In this document: piece by piece, positions 1 to 9,061 of the stretch | Numbering within the stretch: the first letter of the stretch is position 1 | Layout of the letters: each line of letters begins with the position of its first letter | Source of the DNA: Candidatus Crickella caballi | GTDB lineage: Bacteria > Bacillota > Clostridia > Peptostreptococcales > Anaerovoracaceae | Assembly: GCA_018064665.1 (NCBI GenBank) | Contig: JAGHUV010000041.1 | Location: forward strand, 1-34,033 | Direction of reading: 5' to 3' | DNA: 34,033 nt | Notes under the pieces: generated by a model | Databases searched by the model: none | The model's input: the letters and a program-made list of their open reading frames with translations, nothing else | Told to the model about the DNA's origin: nothing | Program-made: the position numbers and the translations under genes

Positions 1-655
1 TGACGAACAAGGCATTCGCGACTTAATTAAAGAATACGCAGAATTCAGCGGATATGAAGCTGATGAAGCAGCTGACGGCATGAGTGCTATCGGCATGGTC
101 AAGCTCAATGATTACGATCTCATCATCATGGACATTATGATGCCAAAGCTGGACGGTTTCAGTGCAGTGAAAGAGATTCAGAAAATCAAGAACATCCCTG
201 TCATCGTTCTTTCTGCCAGAGGCGAAGAATATGACAAGCTGCACGGCTTTGATCTCGGTATTGACGATTATGTAGTTAAGCCTTTCAGTCCTAAGGAACT
301 TATGGCCAGAGTTAACGCAGTTCTTGCACGCACCGACACGAACAGCAAGCCAGCTGCATCCGTCGAGAAGTATGAAGGTCTTGAAGTGAACTTTACCGCA
401 AGATCCGTTTCTGTTGACGGCACACGCATTGAGCTGACTCCTAAGGAATATGACCTTCTTTTCTATATGATTCAGAACAAGAATATTGCTCTGTCCAGAG
501 ATAAGCTCCTCTCGGATATCTGGGGCTATGATTTCTTCGGAGACGACAGAACAATTGACACCCATGTTAAGAATCTCAGGAACAATCTCGGACCTTACAG
601 GAAGTTCATCGTTACCCTAAGAGGTATAGGCTACAAGTTTGAGTACGAGAACTAA
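1..655 (+). CDS. OmpR/PhoB-family response regulator (5' end outside window)
   Basis: This is the output half of a two-component system: it is phosphorylated on Asp by the kinase encoded next and then binds DNA. The frame is open from base 2, well upstream of the first ATG at 80, so the gene is truncated by the window edge and the ATG at 80 is not the start. The receiver domain shows the phospho-acceptor Asp at 131-133 within DIMMPKLDG, the conserved Thr/Ser region (VLSARGEE) and the Lys of VVKPFSP. The second half is a winged-helix DNA-binding domain ending in the typical TLRGIGYKFE. Only the acidic N-terminal tip of the receiver is missing. The stop lies 15 nt before the kinase start, so the two are surely co-transcribed. 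The target genes cannot be read from this sequence. Confidence 0.95.
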   Translation, partial: DEQGIRDLIKEYAEFSGYEADEAADGMSAIGMVKLNDYDLIIMDIMMPKLDGFSAVKEIQKIKNIPVIVLSARGEEYDKLHGFDLGIDDYVVKPFSPKELMARVNAVLARTDTNSKPAASVEKYEGLEVNFTARSVSVDGTRIELTPKEYDLLFYMIQNKNIALSRDKLLSDIWGYDFFGDDRTIDTHVKNLRNNLGPYRKFIVTLRGIGYKFEYEN

Positions 656-670
656 GCAGGTATTATAAAA

Positions 671-2197
671 TTGGCAACCACACCTTATAAGACACCTTAT
701 GAATACAGAAAGCCGATGGATCGAAGCAGCATCAAGTTCACAACAATGCTGTCCTTCGTTATTTTTGCTGTATTTATCGTGTCGATTATCTGGGGCCTTG
801 GTACCTTCTTTATCGACAGATACTATGCTTCAATGAGAACGCAGGAAGCAATGCGACTTGCAAGCTCTATTGAAACACAGTTCAAGCAAAACCCTCGAAG
901 CTTTAATGATTATGCGACTCAGGTGGCCGTCAGCGGCGGAGTATATATTCGCGTAGATTCACCGAACGGTTCACTCATCTTTGACGGCACCAACACATTA
1001 AGAGATTCCGGCAATTTTGCTTCTGATATTAGCATGATTTCCGAGCAGCTTCGCAAGTCTCCTGACATCGCTGTGACTCGAATTCAGAAGAGCACAACTC
1101 AGGAAGGCAACTCAAGACTCATCTATGCAACCTACATCGAGTCTGTGTACAGCATAAACACGCTTTACATAATTGCGCCCCTGTATCCGGACCAGGTTAC
1201 GATCTCAATCGTAAAGAACATGCTGGTATATATTTCTATCATCGTTCTTATTATTGCGGCTCTGCTTGCATATTACCTGTCACACAGGCTGGCGGGACCT
1301 ATAGAGAATATCACCAAGTCAGCAGGAGAGCTTTCCAAGGGCAACTACGATGTCAAGTTTGACGGGGCCGGATTTACCGAGACCAAGGAACTCGCCAAGA
1401 CTCTTAACAAAGCTTCCTACGAAATGGAGAAAACCGAGTTTTACCAGCGCGAGATCATAGCCAATGTTTCGCACGATCTCAGAACTCCGCTCACTATGAT
1501 TCGTTCATATGCAGAGAAAATCATCGATATTTCCGGAGATAATCCCGAGAAGAGAAACTCCGATCTTCATATCATCATATCCGAGACAGAGAGACTGAAT
1601 CGACTCGTAAGCGAGATGATGACGATCTCCAATCTCCAGTCCAACAATGTTGAGCTTCACAAGGAATATTTCGACGTTGTTGCCGCAGCCGAAGAGGTAT
1701 ATGACAGCTTTGAAGTGCTGAACGACGAAGGCTACGAGCTTCACTTCCACCCGTGCAAGTCTGCTTATGTCTATGGAGATAAAACCCGTATCATGCAGGT
1801 AATGAGCAACTTCATCTCCAACGCCGTAAAGTATTCGGGTGACAACAAGTACGTCGATGTACAGCTCAAACGTCTGTCCTCCAAGAAGGTCGTATTCCAC
1901 TGTGTCGATCACGGGGTCGGCATACCTAAGGAAGACCAGCAGCATGTATGGGACAGATATTACAGGACCTCTGCCAATCACGAAAGAGACATCGAAGGAA
2001 CCGGTCTCGGCCTTTCGATCGTTAAGGGAATTCTCAATCTTCACAATGCAAACTTCGGTGTAGTCAGTGAAGAGGGCAAAGGCTCGGATTTCTGGTTCGA
2101 GCTTGAAATCGCCAAGAAGCCGACCGACAAGGAACTTCGAAATAAAAGCAAGAGCGACCCTGAGTACGATAACGACGTCGTAGTATTTGATAATTAG
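671..2197 (+). CDS. Membrane sensor histidine kinase
   Basis: This is the partner kinase of the preceding regulator. Domains in order: a hydrophobic helix at about residues 25-48, an extracytoplasmic sensor region of about 130 residues, a second helix at about 181-204, a HAMP linker, a HisKA dimerisation helix with the phospho-acceptor His at residue 268 (VSHDLRTPL), and an HATPase domain with N box (N384), G1 (D413, DHGVGIP) and G2 (GTGLGLSIV). All catalytic motifs are intact. The chosen start is a TTG with AGCAGG about 11 nt upstream. An in-frame ATG at 716 is the alternative, but it lacks a clear ribosome binding site and lies before the first membrane helix, so either start gives a working protein. 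The charged C-terminal tail after the ATPase domain overlaps the TTG candidate start of radA but not its more likely ATG. Confidence 0.95.
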   Translation: MATTPYKTPYEYRKPMDRSSIKFTTMLSFVIFAVFIVSIIWGLGTFFIDRYYASMRTQEAMRLASSIETQFKQNPRSFNDYATQVAVSGGVYIRVDSPNGSLIFDGTNTLRDSGNFASDISMISEQLRKSPDIAVTRIQKSTTQEGNSRLIYATYIESVYSINTLYIIAPLYPDQVTISIVKNMLVYISIIVLIIAALLAYYLSHRLAGPIENITKSAGELSKGNYDVKFDGAGFTETKELAKTLNKASYEMEKTEFYQREIIANVSHDLRTPLTMIRSYAEKIIDISGDNPEKRNSDLHIIISETERLNRLVSEMMTISNLQSNNVELHKEYFDVVAAAEEVYDSFEVLNDEGYELHFHPCKSAYVYGDKTRIMQVMSNFISNAVKYSGDNKYVDVQLKRLSSKKVVFHCVDHGVGIPKEDQQHVWDRYYRTSANHERDIEGTGLGLSIVKGILNLHNANFGVVSEEGKGSDFWFELEIAKKPTDKELRNKSKSDPEYDNDVVVFDN

Positions 2198-2207
2198 CGA
2201 GGTAATC

Positions 2208-3593
2208 ATGGCCAAGAAAGCTAAAACAGTATATATGTGTACAGAATGCGGCAACGAATATCCCTCCTGGCAGGGACAGTGTTCATATTGCGGCAGCTGG
2301 AACACCATAGTCGAGCACAAGGTGAGCGACATTGCAGATCCGGCCACCGACGACAGGCGCAGAACGGGTACAGTAGGAAAACCGGTAAAGCTTTCCGGCG
2401 TAGGAACCGCTAATTATGCACGTATGGATTCCGGAATCGGTGAGCTGAACAGAGTTCTGGGTGGTGGCATCGTTCTCGGATCCCTTACTCTCGAATCAGG
2501 AGAACCGGGTATCGGTAAATCTATAATTATTATTGAGGCAGCAAACAAAATTGCTGAGAAAAACGGAACTGTACTTTATGTCAGTGGAGAAGAATCGGAA
2601 GAACAGGTCAAGCTGAGAGCCGACAGAGTATGCGGCAATGTCAGCGACAATCTCCTGATATATCCGGAAACCAATATTGAAGGAATCATCGGCACTTGTG
2701 ATGAGATCAAGCCTTGCTTCCTTATCGTCGACTCTATACAGACTATGTATTCATCATCAGTTGATTCAGTCGCAGGCGCTGTAACACAGATAAGAGCCTG
2801 CTCCAATCTTCTGATCAAGTTTGCCAAGACCAACAACGTTCCTGTATTCATCGTTGCGCACGTAACCAAGTCAGGCGAACTTGCAGGACCTAAAACGATC
2901 GAGCACATGGTGGATTGCGTGCTCAACTTCACAGGCGAAAGAGACCGCGACCTTCGTATACTTCGTTCCTTCAAGAACCGTTTTGGAACAACGGATGAGA
3001 TCGGAGCTTTCAGGATGGGAGCAGATGGAATGACTGAAGTCAGCGATCTTTCCGACAGCCTTATCGAAAGTACCGCCCTTGAGGAGGGCTCTGTTATCTC
3101 CGCAACATATGAGGGAAGCCGGCCTGTTTTCTTTGAGATACAAGCCCTTGCAACGCAGGCAGGCGGCGGCTTTGGCAGAAGGACAGCTATAGGTGTCAAC
3201 CACAACCGACTCAACATGATACTTGCTGTGCTTGAGAAAAAGACAGGCATCAAGCTTGCCGAGTTCGATGTATATGTAAACATGGTTGGCGGCATGAAAT
3301 CCGACAATCCTTCAACAGATCTGGCTGTGGCACTTGCTGTCTACAGCTCCTGCAAAGCCAAAGCCTCTAACAGGCGCATCGTTGCAGTAGGAGAAGTCGG
3401 CCTCACCGGTAACCTTCGCTCGATACCTAACACTGACAAGATACTTCAGGAGGCTATCCGCCTCGGCTACGATGCAATAATAATGCCTGAAAAAAACGCT
3501 GAACATGCTCGCCGCAATCCATCCGCCACCACGTCCATTCGCATCCATGGTGCCGGCAACCTTCGAGATGCGATCAATTTGTATATGGAATAA
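2208..3593 (+). CDS. radA: DNA repair protein RadA (Sms)
   Basis: RadA is a RecA-like, DnaB-like ATPase that helps process recombination branches. Visible in order: an N-terminal four-Cys zinc finger (CTECG and CSYCG), a Walker A motif GEPGIGKS at residues 98-105, the RadA-specific KNRFG motif at residues 256-260, and a C-terminal Lon-protease-like domain. The 461-residue length fits the family. An in-frame TTG at 2187 lies inside the kinase gene, but the ATG at 2208 has GCGAGG just upstream and begins with the standard MAKKAKTVYMCTECG-type N-terminus, so 2208 is preferred. The start falls 10 nt after the kinase stop, placing radA in the two-component operon. From general knowledge, many Firmicutes carry radA near clpC/disA instead. 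Confidence 0.96.
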   Translation: MAKKAKTVYMCTECGNEYPSWQGQCSYCGSWNTIVEHKVSDIADPATDDRRRTGTVGKPVKLSGVGTANYARMDSGIGELNRVLGGGIVLGSLTLESGEPGIGKSIIIIEAANKIAEKNGTVLYVSGEESEEQVKLRADRVCGNVSDNLLIYPETNIEGIIGTCDEIKPCFLIVDSIQTMYSSSVDSVAGAVTQIRACSNLLIKFAKTNNVPVFIVAHVTKSGELAGPKTIEHMVDCVLNFTGERDRDLRILRSFKNRFGTTDEIGAFRMGADGMTEVSDLSDSLIESTALEEGSVISATYEGSRPVFFEIQALATQAGGGFGRRTAIGVNHNRLNMILAVLEKKTGIKLAEFDVYVNMVGGMKSDNPSTDLAVALAVYSSCKAKASNRRIVAVGEVGLTGNLRSIPNTDKILQEAIRLGYDAIIMPEKNAEHARRNPSATTSIRIHGAGNLRDAINLYME

Positions 3594-3613
3594 GAAAGTT
3601 AAAGGAGGAGAGT

Positions 3614-4081
3614 ATGAATAAGCAATCAAAAATACTATTAGCACTTATGATGGTTTCCCTTTGCGTATTTTTAATGTGTGCATGCGGAAGTTCTGCATCC
3701 GGGACTAAACAGGAGCCAAATGAGCCGGTAGCTCCACAGGATGTCGTCATAGGAGAGTATGAACTGGCAGGTGTGACGTTTGAGGTGTCCGATGACATTG
3801 AAAGCTATCTGTCAGCAAGTATCGAAGAGGAGCTCTCCGGAATGTTCGGAGAGGAGCAGCTGTTTATTAACGCAGATAACTCCTTCGAAAGAAAGAGCGG
3901 AGATGAAGACATTGATTCCGGCACATGGGAAAAAGGAGAAAACAACACTCTTATCACCACGGGGAAAGGAACAATGGAATTCAGATATGATGAAAAAGGA
4001 ACCATTCTTGTAGAAAGAGCCAGTGAGGACGATGTAATAAGTTTGGGAAAGGATTTCGCTTTCATCTACAAGAAAAAATAA
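3614..4081 (+). CDS. Small secreted lipoprotein of unknown function
   Basis: A 155-residue protein with a lysine-containing N-terminus, a hydrophobic helix and a lipobox-like LMCAC ending at Cys24, the likely lipidated residue, followed by a Gly/Ser/Glu-rich spacer. It should be anchored to the outer face of the cytoplasmic membrane. The mature part is acidic and short, with a beta-rich tail (SGTWEKGENN, then alternating hydrophobic residues) like the small lipocalin-like domains common in clostridial lipoproteins, though no family can be named with confidence. A very strong AAAGGAGGAG at 3601-3610 precedes the ATG. It lies 20 nt after radA and is the last gene before a terminator. As the last gene of a two-component operon it might act in the same envelope response; that is inference. 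Confidence 0.85.
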   Translation: MNKQSKILLALMMVSLCVFLMCACGSSASGTKQEPNEPVAPQDVVIGEYELAGVTFEVSDDIESYLSASIEEELSGMFGEEQLFINADNSFERKSGDEDIDSGTWEKGENNTLITTGKGTMEFRYDEKGTILVERASEDDVISLGKDFAFIYKKK

Positions 4082-4153
4082 TTTTGCACAAAAGCAACTT
4101 TCAACAAATATTAACTGTCTGCCCCAGACAATACAGCAGCAGCTAAGCAACAG

Positions 4154-4187
4154 AAAAAAAGAACGGGATACGCTCCCGTTCTTTTTT
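4154..4187. terminator. Bidirectional rho-independent terminator
   Basis: GAACGGGA (4161-4168), a 5-nt loop, then TCCCGTTC (4174-4181), flanked by seven A's on the left and six T's on the right. It can stop both the plus-strand radA/lipoprotein transcript and the minus-strand EF-G-like transcript, which converge here. The remaining sequence to 4289 shows no gene. Confidence 0.9.
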
Positions 4188-4289
4188 ATATATCTGTTCC
4201 ACTCATTTTTACCGATTCCATAAATCAGTCTGTCTTTATGAATGATCTGTCTGCCAGGTGCCGGAAACGACACATTGCAGATAGGCAGC

Positions 4290-6218
4290 CTACTTCTCTT
4301 CCTGCTCCTTCTTGTATGCAGCAATAACCTTCTCAGCGAGGTTTGGCTGAAGTACATCGTATCTTGAGAACTCAAGAGTGAAGGATCCTCTTGCCTGAGT
4401 CATCTGTCTCAGCTTGATAGCATAGTCGAAGAGCTCGCTCTGAGGTGCCTCTGCATGAACAACGATGTTGCTTCCTGCCTGGTCCTGTCCGAGCATTGTT
4501 CCTCTGATCGATGCCATTCCGCCGATTACATCACCTACATAGTCAGCAGGTACTGTGATGTCGAGCTTCATGATAGGCTCGAGCAGTACAGGGTTAGCTT
4601 CAACGATACCCTTCTTGAATGCCAGTGATGCAGCAATCTTGAATGATACTTCGTTGGAGTCTACTTCGTGGTATGAACCATCGTAGAGAACAGCCTTGAT
4701 GTTCTGAACCTTGCATCCTGCCAGAGGTCCCTTTTCCATGCACTCGAGAAGTCCCTTCTCAACTGCAGGTACGTAGTTCTTAGGAACGGATCCGCCGAAG
4801 AGCTCCTCGCTGAACTCGAGTCCAGGCTCCTGTGATGGGGAGAATCTGATATGTACGTCACCGTACTGTCCTGCACCACCGGACTGCTTCTTGTGCTTAC
4901 CCTGAACGTCAGATGTACCTCTGATTGTTTCTCTGTAAGCGATCTTCTGAGGAACTGTAACTACGTCTACCTTATATCTATCCTTCAGCTTAGCCTTGAT
5001 TATGTTAAGCTGCATGTCTCCCTGTCCACCGAGCAGAGTCTGGTGAGTCTCAGCATTTCTCTCGAGTACGAATGTTGGGTCTTCTTCCATGAGCTTGATG
5101 AGGCCCTGTGCCATCTTCTCATCTTCATTCTTATCTGCAGCCTCTACAGCTACGAAGAAGCATGGCTTAGGGAAGTTGATCTCAACAACCTCTACCTGCT
5201 TTGCCTTGCTGCAAAGAGTATCACCTGTCTTAGTGAACTGGAGCTTTCCGAGAGCAACGAGATCTCCGGCAGCAACGCTATCAGCCATCTCCTGGTTCTT
5301 TCCTCTTACGAAGAATACTGAACCGAGCTTCTCAGCCTTCTCTGAACGTGGGTTATATAAATCAGCACCCGGCTTGAGTGTTCCGCTTACAACCTTAGCA
5401 TATGAAATCTTGCCGAGGAACGGATCTGCCAGAGTCTTGAAGATGTAAAGCACGAGGTCTCCGTTAGGATCGCACTTCAGGTCTCCGTCTTCCTTAGTAG
5501 CAGTTACATACTCTTCAGGCTTTGGAACATACTTGCAAAGCGAATCAAGAACGTCCTCAATGCCTTCTCCGGAAACAGCACTCATCTTGAAGATAGGCAT
5601 AACGTCTCCTGAGTTGATTCCGAGTCCGAGACCCTGAGCAAACTGCTCGTCAGTAAGTCCGCCGTTCTCAAAATATGCTTCCATGAGCTCTTCGTCAGCA
5701 CTTGCGATAGCCTCTTCAAGAGCATCTCTGTCGTCCAGAGTTACGCAAGCTGAACCGAACTGGCTCTGAATTGCGGAAACAACGTTATCAACGTTGATGT
5801 TGTCCTTATCGATCTTGTTGATGATGAAGAATGTAGGTGCGTTGTACTCCTTAACCAGCTCAAAAGCCTTCTCTGTACCAACCTGTACACCTGCGGAAGC
5901 GTCTACCATGATTACAGCAGCAGCGCCTGTTGAAAGTGCAGCCTTTGCTTCTCCTGCATAGTCGAAGAATCCCGGTGTGTCGATGAAGTTCAGCTTTGTA
6001 CCCTTAAACTCAACAGGTACGATAGTCTGGCTGATAGTAAATCCTTTTTCGATCTCCATCTTCTCGTAGTCAGAAACTGTGTTTCCGTCTTCTACCTTAC
6101 CCAGTCTGCTGATAACCTTTGTGTTCAGCAGGCCTGCTTCAAGGAAGGTTGTCTTACCGCTGCCCTGGTGTCCGAGCAGTACGATGTTACGAATCTTGTC
6201 GCTTGTGTAGCCTTTCAT
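4290..6218 (-). CDS. Elongation factor G-like translational GTPase (EF-G paralogue)
   Basis: A 642-residue EF-G-shaped protein, somewhat shorter than canonical FusA (about 690). The GTPase domain has P-loop GHQGSGKT (residues 16-23), switch I EKGFTI where standard EF-G has RGITI, switch II DTPGFF (80-85) and NKID for guanine recognition. Domains II to V follow, including the domain IV stretch with GSGGAGQYG-like and GGSVPKNYVPAV segments and the C-terminal fold ending in ARGSFTLEFSRYD. The catalytic His of the usual DTPGH is Phe84 (5967-5969). From memory, the EF-G-2 type (Thermus TTHA1498, mycobacterial FusA2) also has an aromatic residue there, so this is a specialised paralogue rather than the main factor. 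AGGAGG precedes the ATG. The gene lies 36 nt behind asnS with no promoter visible between, so it is probably co-transcribed. Confidence 0.9.
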   Translation of the reverse strand: MKGYTSDKIRNIVLLGHQGSGKTTFLEAGLLNTKVISRLGKVEDGNTVSDYEKMEIEKGFTISQTIVPVEFKGTKLNFIDTPGFFDYAGEAKAALSTGAAAVIMVDASAGVQVGTEKAFELVKEYNAPTFFIINKIDKDNINVDNVVSAIQSQFGSACVTLDDRDALEEAIASADEELMEAYFENGGLTDEQFAQGLGLGINSGDVMPIFKMSAVSGEGIEDVLDSLCKYVPKPEEYVTATKEDGDLKCDPNGDLVLYIFKTLADPFLGKISYAKVVSGTLKPGADLYNPRSEKAEKLGSVFFVRGKNQEMADSVAAGDLVALGKLQFTKTGDTLCSKAKQVEVVEINFPKPCFFVAVEAADKNEDEKMAQGLIKLMEEDPTFVLERNAETHQTLLGGQGDMQLNIIKAKLKDRYKVDVVTVPQKIAYRETIRGTSDVQGKHKKQSGGAGQYGDVHIRFSPSQEPGLEFSEELFGGSVPKNYVPAVEKGLLECMEKGPLAGCKVQNIKAVLYDGSYHEVDSNEVSFKIAASLAFKKGIVEANPVLLEPIMKLDITVPADYVGDVIGGMASIRGTMLGQDQAGSNIVVHAEAPQSELFDYAIKLRQMTQARGSFTLEFSRYDVLQPNLAEKVIAAYKKEQEEK

Positions 6219-6254
6219 GTGTTCCTCCTAGTAATATATTTTCACTTAATTATT

Positions 6255-7652
6255 TTAGAATTCAGCATTGCCCGGTGTTCTTGGGAACATCTGGACGTCT
6301 CTGATATTGCTCATTCCTGTAAGATACATCAGGATTCTGTCAAAGCCCAGACCGTAGCCGGAGTGCTTAACTCCGCCGTACTTACGCAGGTCGAGGTACC
6401 ATCCGTAGTCCTCTTCGTTGAGTCCCATCTCTTTGATTCTCTCTACCAGCACGTCGTAGCGCTCTTCTCTCTGGCTGCCTCCGATAATCTCGCCGACACC
6501 CGGTACCAGCATGTCCATAGCTGCAACAGTCTTGTTGTCCTCGTTGACTCTCATGTAGAAAGCCTTGCAGTCCTTTGGATAGTTGATAACGAAGATAGGC
6601 TTCTTGAACACCTGCTCTGTGAGGTAACGCTCGTGCTCTGTCTGAAGCTCAAGTCCCCACTCTACAGGATATTCAAACTTCTGTCCTGACTTCTGCAGTA
6701 TCTCAACTGCCTCAGTATATGTAATGCGACCGAAGTCGTTATTAACGATATTGTCCAGTCTCTCGAGCAGGCCCTTGTCGATGAACTTGTTGAAGAACTC
6801 CATCTCCTTAGGACAGTTCTCCAGAACATAGTTGATGATGTACTTGATCATCTCTTCAGCAATATCCATATTGCCTTCGAGCTCACAGAATGCCATCTCA
6901 GGCTCCATCATCCAGAACTCACTTGCATGTCTTGCTGTGTTGGAGTTCTCTGCTCTGAAGGTAGGTCCGAAGGTGTAGATGTTCCTGAATGCCAAAGCCA
7001 TGATCTCGCCTTCAAGCTGTCCGGATACAGTCAGGTTTGCTTTCTTGCCGAAGAAGTCCTGAGTGTAATCGATGTTGCCCTCTTCATCTCTTGGCAGATT
7101 GTCGAGATCCAGAGTTGTTACCTGGAACATCTCGCCTGCGCCCTCGCAGTCACTGCATGTAATTTCAGGTGAGTGTGCATATACAAAGCCCTTCTCCTGG
7201 AAGAACTTGTGAATTGCAAATGCAGTTACACTTCTTACTCTGAACACTGCCGAGAAAGTATTGCTTCTTGGTCTGAGATGTGCAATCTCTCTCAGGAACT
7301 CCATTGAGTGTCTCTTCTTCTGGAGTGGGTAGTCAGGATCTGAGTCAGCCTCAATTACGATTTCGTTTGCCTTGATCTCGAAAGGCTGCTGTGCCTCAGG
7401 TGTAAGCTCGAGTACGCCCACAACCTTAATGCCTGCAGACAGTCTTGCCTTGGCTACCTCTTCGTAGTTGCTGAGCTTGCTTGCTTCGTATACTACCTGT
7501 ACTGCAGAGAAGTAAGTTCCGTCATTCAGAGAAATGAATCCGAACTGGTTGCTTGCTCTGTTTCCTCTTACCCAGCCTCGTACGGTAATTTCCTTACCTG
7601 CATAAGCTTCAGGGTCCTTAAATAATAATCTGATTTCAATATCGTCTTTCAT
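6255..7652 (-). CDS. asnS: Asparaginyl-tRNA synthetase
   Basis: A class IIb aminoacyl-tRNA synthetase that charges tRNA-Asn with asparagine in the cytoplasm. The N-terminal OB-fold anticodon-binding domain is recognisable ([22 protein letters not shown], residues about 24-46). The catalytic core carries motif 2 ([21 protein letters not shown]) and motif 3 with the C-terminal [12 protein letters not shown] and [10 protein letters not shown], which is diagnostic for AsnRS over AspRS. The 465-residue length is normal. The ATG is preceded by AAAGGGAA. Its own promoter lies at 7693-7722, immediately after the rarA stop, so it begins a separate transcription unit that runs into the EF-G-like gene. 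The short leader between promoter and ATG leaves no room for a T-box. Confidence 0.97.
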   Translation of the reverse strand: MKDDIEIRLLFKDPEAYAGKEITVRGWVRGNRASNQFGFISLNDGTYFSAVQVVYEASKLSNYEEVAKARLSAGIKVVGVLELTPEAQQPFEIKANEIVIEADSDPDYPLQKKRHSMEFLREIAHLRPRSNTFSAVFRVRSVTAFAIHKFFQEKGFVYAHSPEITCSDCEGAGEMFQVTTLDLDNLPRDEEGNIDYTQDFFGKKANLTVSGQLEGEIMALAFRNIYTFGPTFRAENSNTARHASEFWMMEPEMAFCELEGNMDIAEEMIKYIINYVLENCPKEMEFFNKFIDKGLLERLDNIVNNDFGRITYTEAVEILQKSGQKFEYPVEWGLELQTEHERYLTEQVFKKPIFVINYPKDCKAFYMRVNEDNKTVAAMDMLVPGVGEIIGGSQREERYDVLVERIKEMGLNEEDYGWYLDLRKYGGVKHSGYGLGFDRILMYLTGMSNIRDVQMFPRTPGNAEF

Positions 7653-7692
7653 AACAAATTCCCTTTAAAATGAATTGCTCATTAGCCTAAAA

Positions 7693-7722
7693 ATTATATC
7701 ACAGTATACTTCTTAATGTCAT
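7693..7722 (-). promoter_or_regulatory. Sigma-A-type promoter of asnS
   Basis: Read on the minus strand, the -35 is ATGACA (7717-7722), the spacer is 18 nt and the -10 is TATAAT (7693-7698), preceded by TGA, giving an extended -10 (TGnTATAAT). It sits in the 70-nt gap between rarA and asnS. Confidence 0.75.
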
Positions 7723-9060
7723 TTATTTTTTATGCTCTTTGCGCCACTTCCTGATCGACTCGTATCTGTCCTTGAATCTCGGCTCGAAGCCCTGATTACC
7801 CGGATGATAATACTCCTTGCCTCTTAGCGAATCCGGCAGGCACTCCATGTCTGCGATCTTGTCTTCCGTATCATGCGCATAAATATAGCCCTTGCCGTAA
7901 CCCTCTTCTTTCATGAGGTTTGTAGGCGCATTTCTGATCTGAAGCGGAACAGGCTCTGCTATCTGTTTGTTGGCATCGGCCGCAGCCTCAAGATAAGCGA
8001 CCTCCATGGCATTAGACTTTGGTGCCAAAGCGTTATATATTACAGCCTCGGTCAGATGAACCGAGCACTCAGGCATTCCGATCAGGTGGCACGCCTGAAA
8101 AGCTGCCACAGAAAGCTCAAGCGCCCTCGGATCGGCAAGTCCGACATCCTCTGCAGCAAATCTCGTTACACGTCTTGCGATATACATAGGGTCTTCTCCC
8201 GACTCCAGCATTCTTGCAAGCCAGTAAACAGCTGCATCCGCGTCGGAATTTCTCATAGATTTGTGCAAAGCCGAGATGAGATTGTAGTGCTCCTCACCCT
8301 TCTTATCATAGAGCAGAGATTTCTTGGAGGTACACTGCTCAAAATTCTCCGCCGTTACGGTAGTTACCTCGTGTCCATCCTCATCTGTACTTATCGTTCC
8401 GTTAAGAATTACCATTTCCAAGGTGGACAGTGCCGTTCTCGCATCTCCGTTTGCAAAGCCCGCCAATGCACTGATAACATCATCGTCGATTCGAATGTCC
8501 TGATTGCCGAAGCCCCTCGGATCTTTAATGGCGTTTCTTATAAGCTTCTCTATATTATCCTGAGTGAGCATATGAAGCACGAACACCTTGCATCTCGAAA
8601 GAAGCGCCCCGTTTACCTCAAACGAAGGATTCTCTGTAGTTGCTCCGATCAGAACAATGCTTCCCTTCTCAACGAATGGCAGGAACGCATCCTGCTGCGC
8701 CTTGTTGAAGCGATGTATCTCGTCTATGAACACTATAGTCTTTGCACCAAGCGAAGCCACTCTGTCCGCCTGCTGCATAACCTCCTTGATCTGCTTGATT
8801 CCGCTCGTTACAGCACTGAAGGTTATGAACTGTGCGTCGGTTGTATTTGCGATTATCTGGGCCAGAGTAGTCTTTCCCACTCCCGGAGGACCCCAGAAGA
8901 TCATCGAGCTTATCTGGTCGCGCTCAATCAAATTACGCAGGACCTTTCCTTCTCCCAGAAGGTGCTCCTGTCCGACATATTCTTCGAGCGTTCTCGGACG
9001 CATTCTTGCGGCGAGCGGCTCGTTACTGTTCTCTTGTTCAAAAAGTGAAATCTGACTCAT
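7723..9060 (-). CDS. rarA: Replication-associated recombination protein A (RarA/MgsA AAA+ ATPase)
   Basis: A clamp-loader-like AAA+ ATPase acting at stalled replication forks. Motifs: Walker A GPPGVGKT (residues 57-64), Walker B FIDEIHRFNKAQQDAFLP, sensor 1 GATTENPSFEVNGALLSRC, and a C-terminal tetramerisation region with MRNSDADAAVYWLARML, VGLADPRAL and the late YYHPGNQGFE. All are standard for RarA, and the 445-residue length is right. A TTG at 9081 in frame is the longer option, but the ATG at 9058-9060 gives the family N-terminus and sits one base after the stop of the preceding gene, so translation is probably coupled. Residues 3-7 (QISLF) match the bacterial sliding-clamp binding motif QxxLF. 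It is the last gene of a long minus-strand run; no terminator separates it from the asnS promoter. Confidence 0.95.
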   Translation of the reverse strand: MSQISLFEQENSNEPLAARMRPRTLEEYVGQEHLLGEGKVLRNLIERDQISSMIFWGPPGVGKTTLAQIIANTTDAQFITFSAVTSGIKQIKEVMQQADRVASLGAKTIVFIDEIHRFNKAQQDAFLPFVEKGSIVLIGATTENPSFEVNGALLSRCKVFVLHMLTQDNIEKLIRNAIKDPRGFGNQDIRIDDDVISALAGFANGDARTALSTLEMVILNGTISTDEDGHEVTTVTAENFEQCTSKKSLLYDKKGEEHYNLISALHKSMRNSDADAAVYWLARMLESGEDPMYIARRVTRFAAEDVGLADPRALELSVAAFQACHLIGMPECSVHLTEAVIYNALAPKSNAMEVAYLEAAADANKQIAEPVPLQIRNAPTNLMKEEGYGKGYIYAHDTEDKIADMECLPDSLRGKEYYHPGNQGFEPRFKDRYESIRKWRKEHKK

Positions 9061-9061
9061 A

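Noticed and set aside
1505-2347. A 280-codon open frame on the minus strand opposite the histidine kinase and radA start
   Set aside because: It is antisense to well-supported kinase motifs, has no family resemblance, and lacks a convincing ribosome binding site.
3812-4375. A minus-strand frame spanning the lipoprotein gene, terminator and end of the EF-G-like gene
   Set aside because: It crosses a clear bidirectional terminator and overlaps two better-supported genes.
7653-7722. A T-box or other leader control for asnS
   Set aside because: Only about 40 nt separate the -10 from the start codon, too short for a T-box.
7873-9048. A 391-codon plus-strand frame opposite rarA
   Set aside because: It is the complement of intact AAA+ motifs; its composition (many Arg, Cys and Ser) is typical of a shadow frame.
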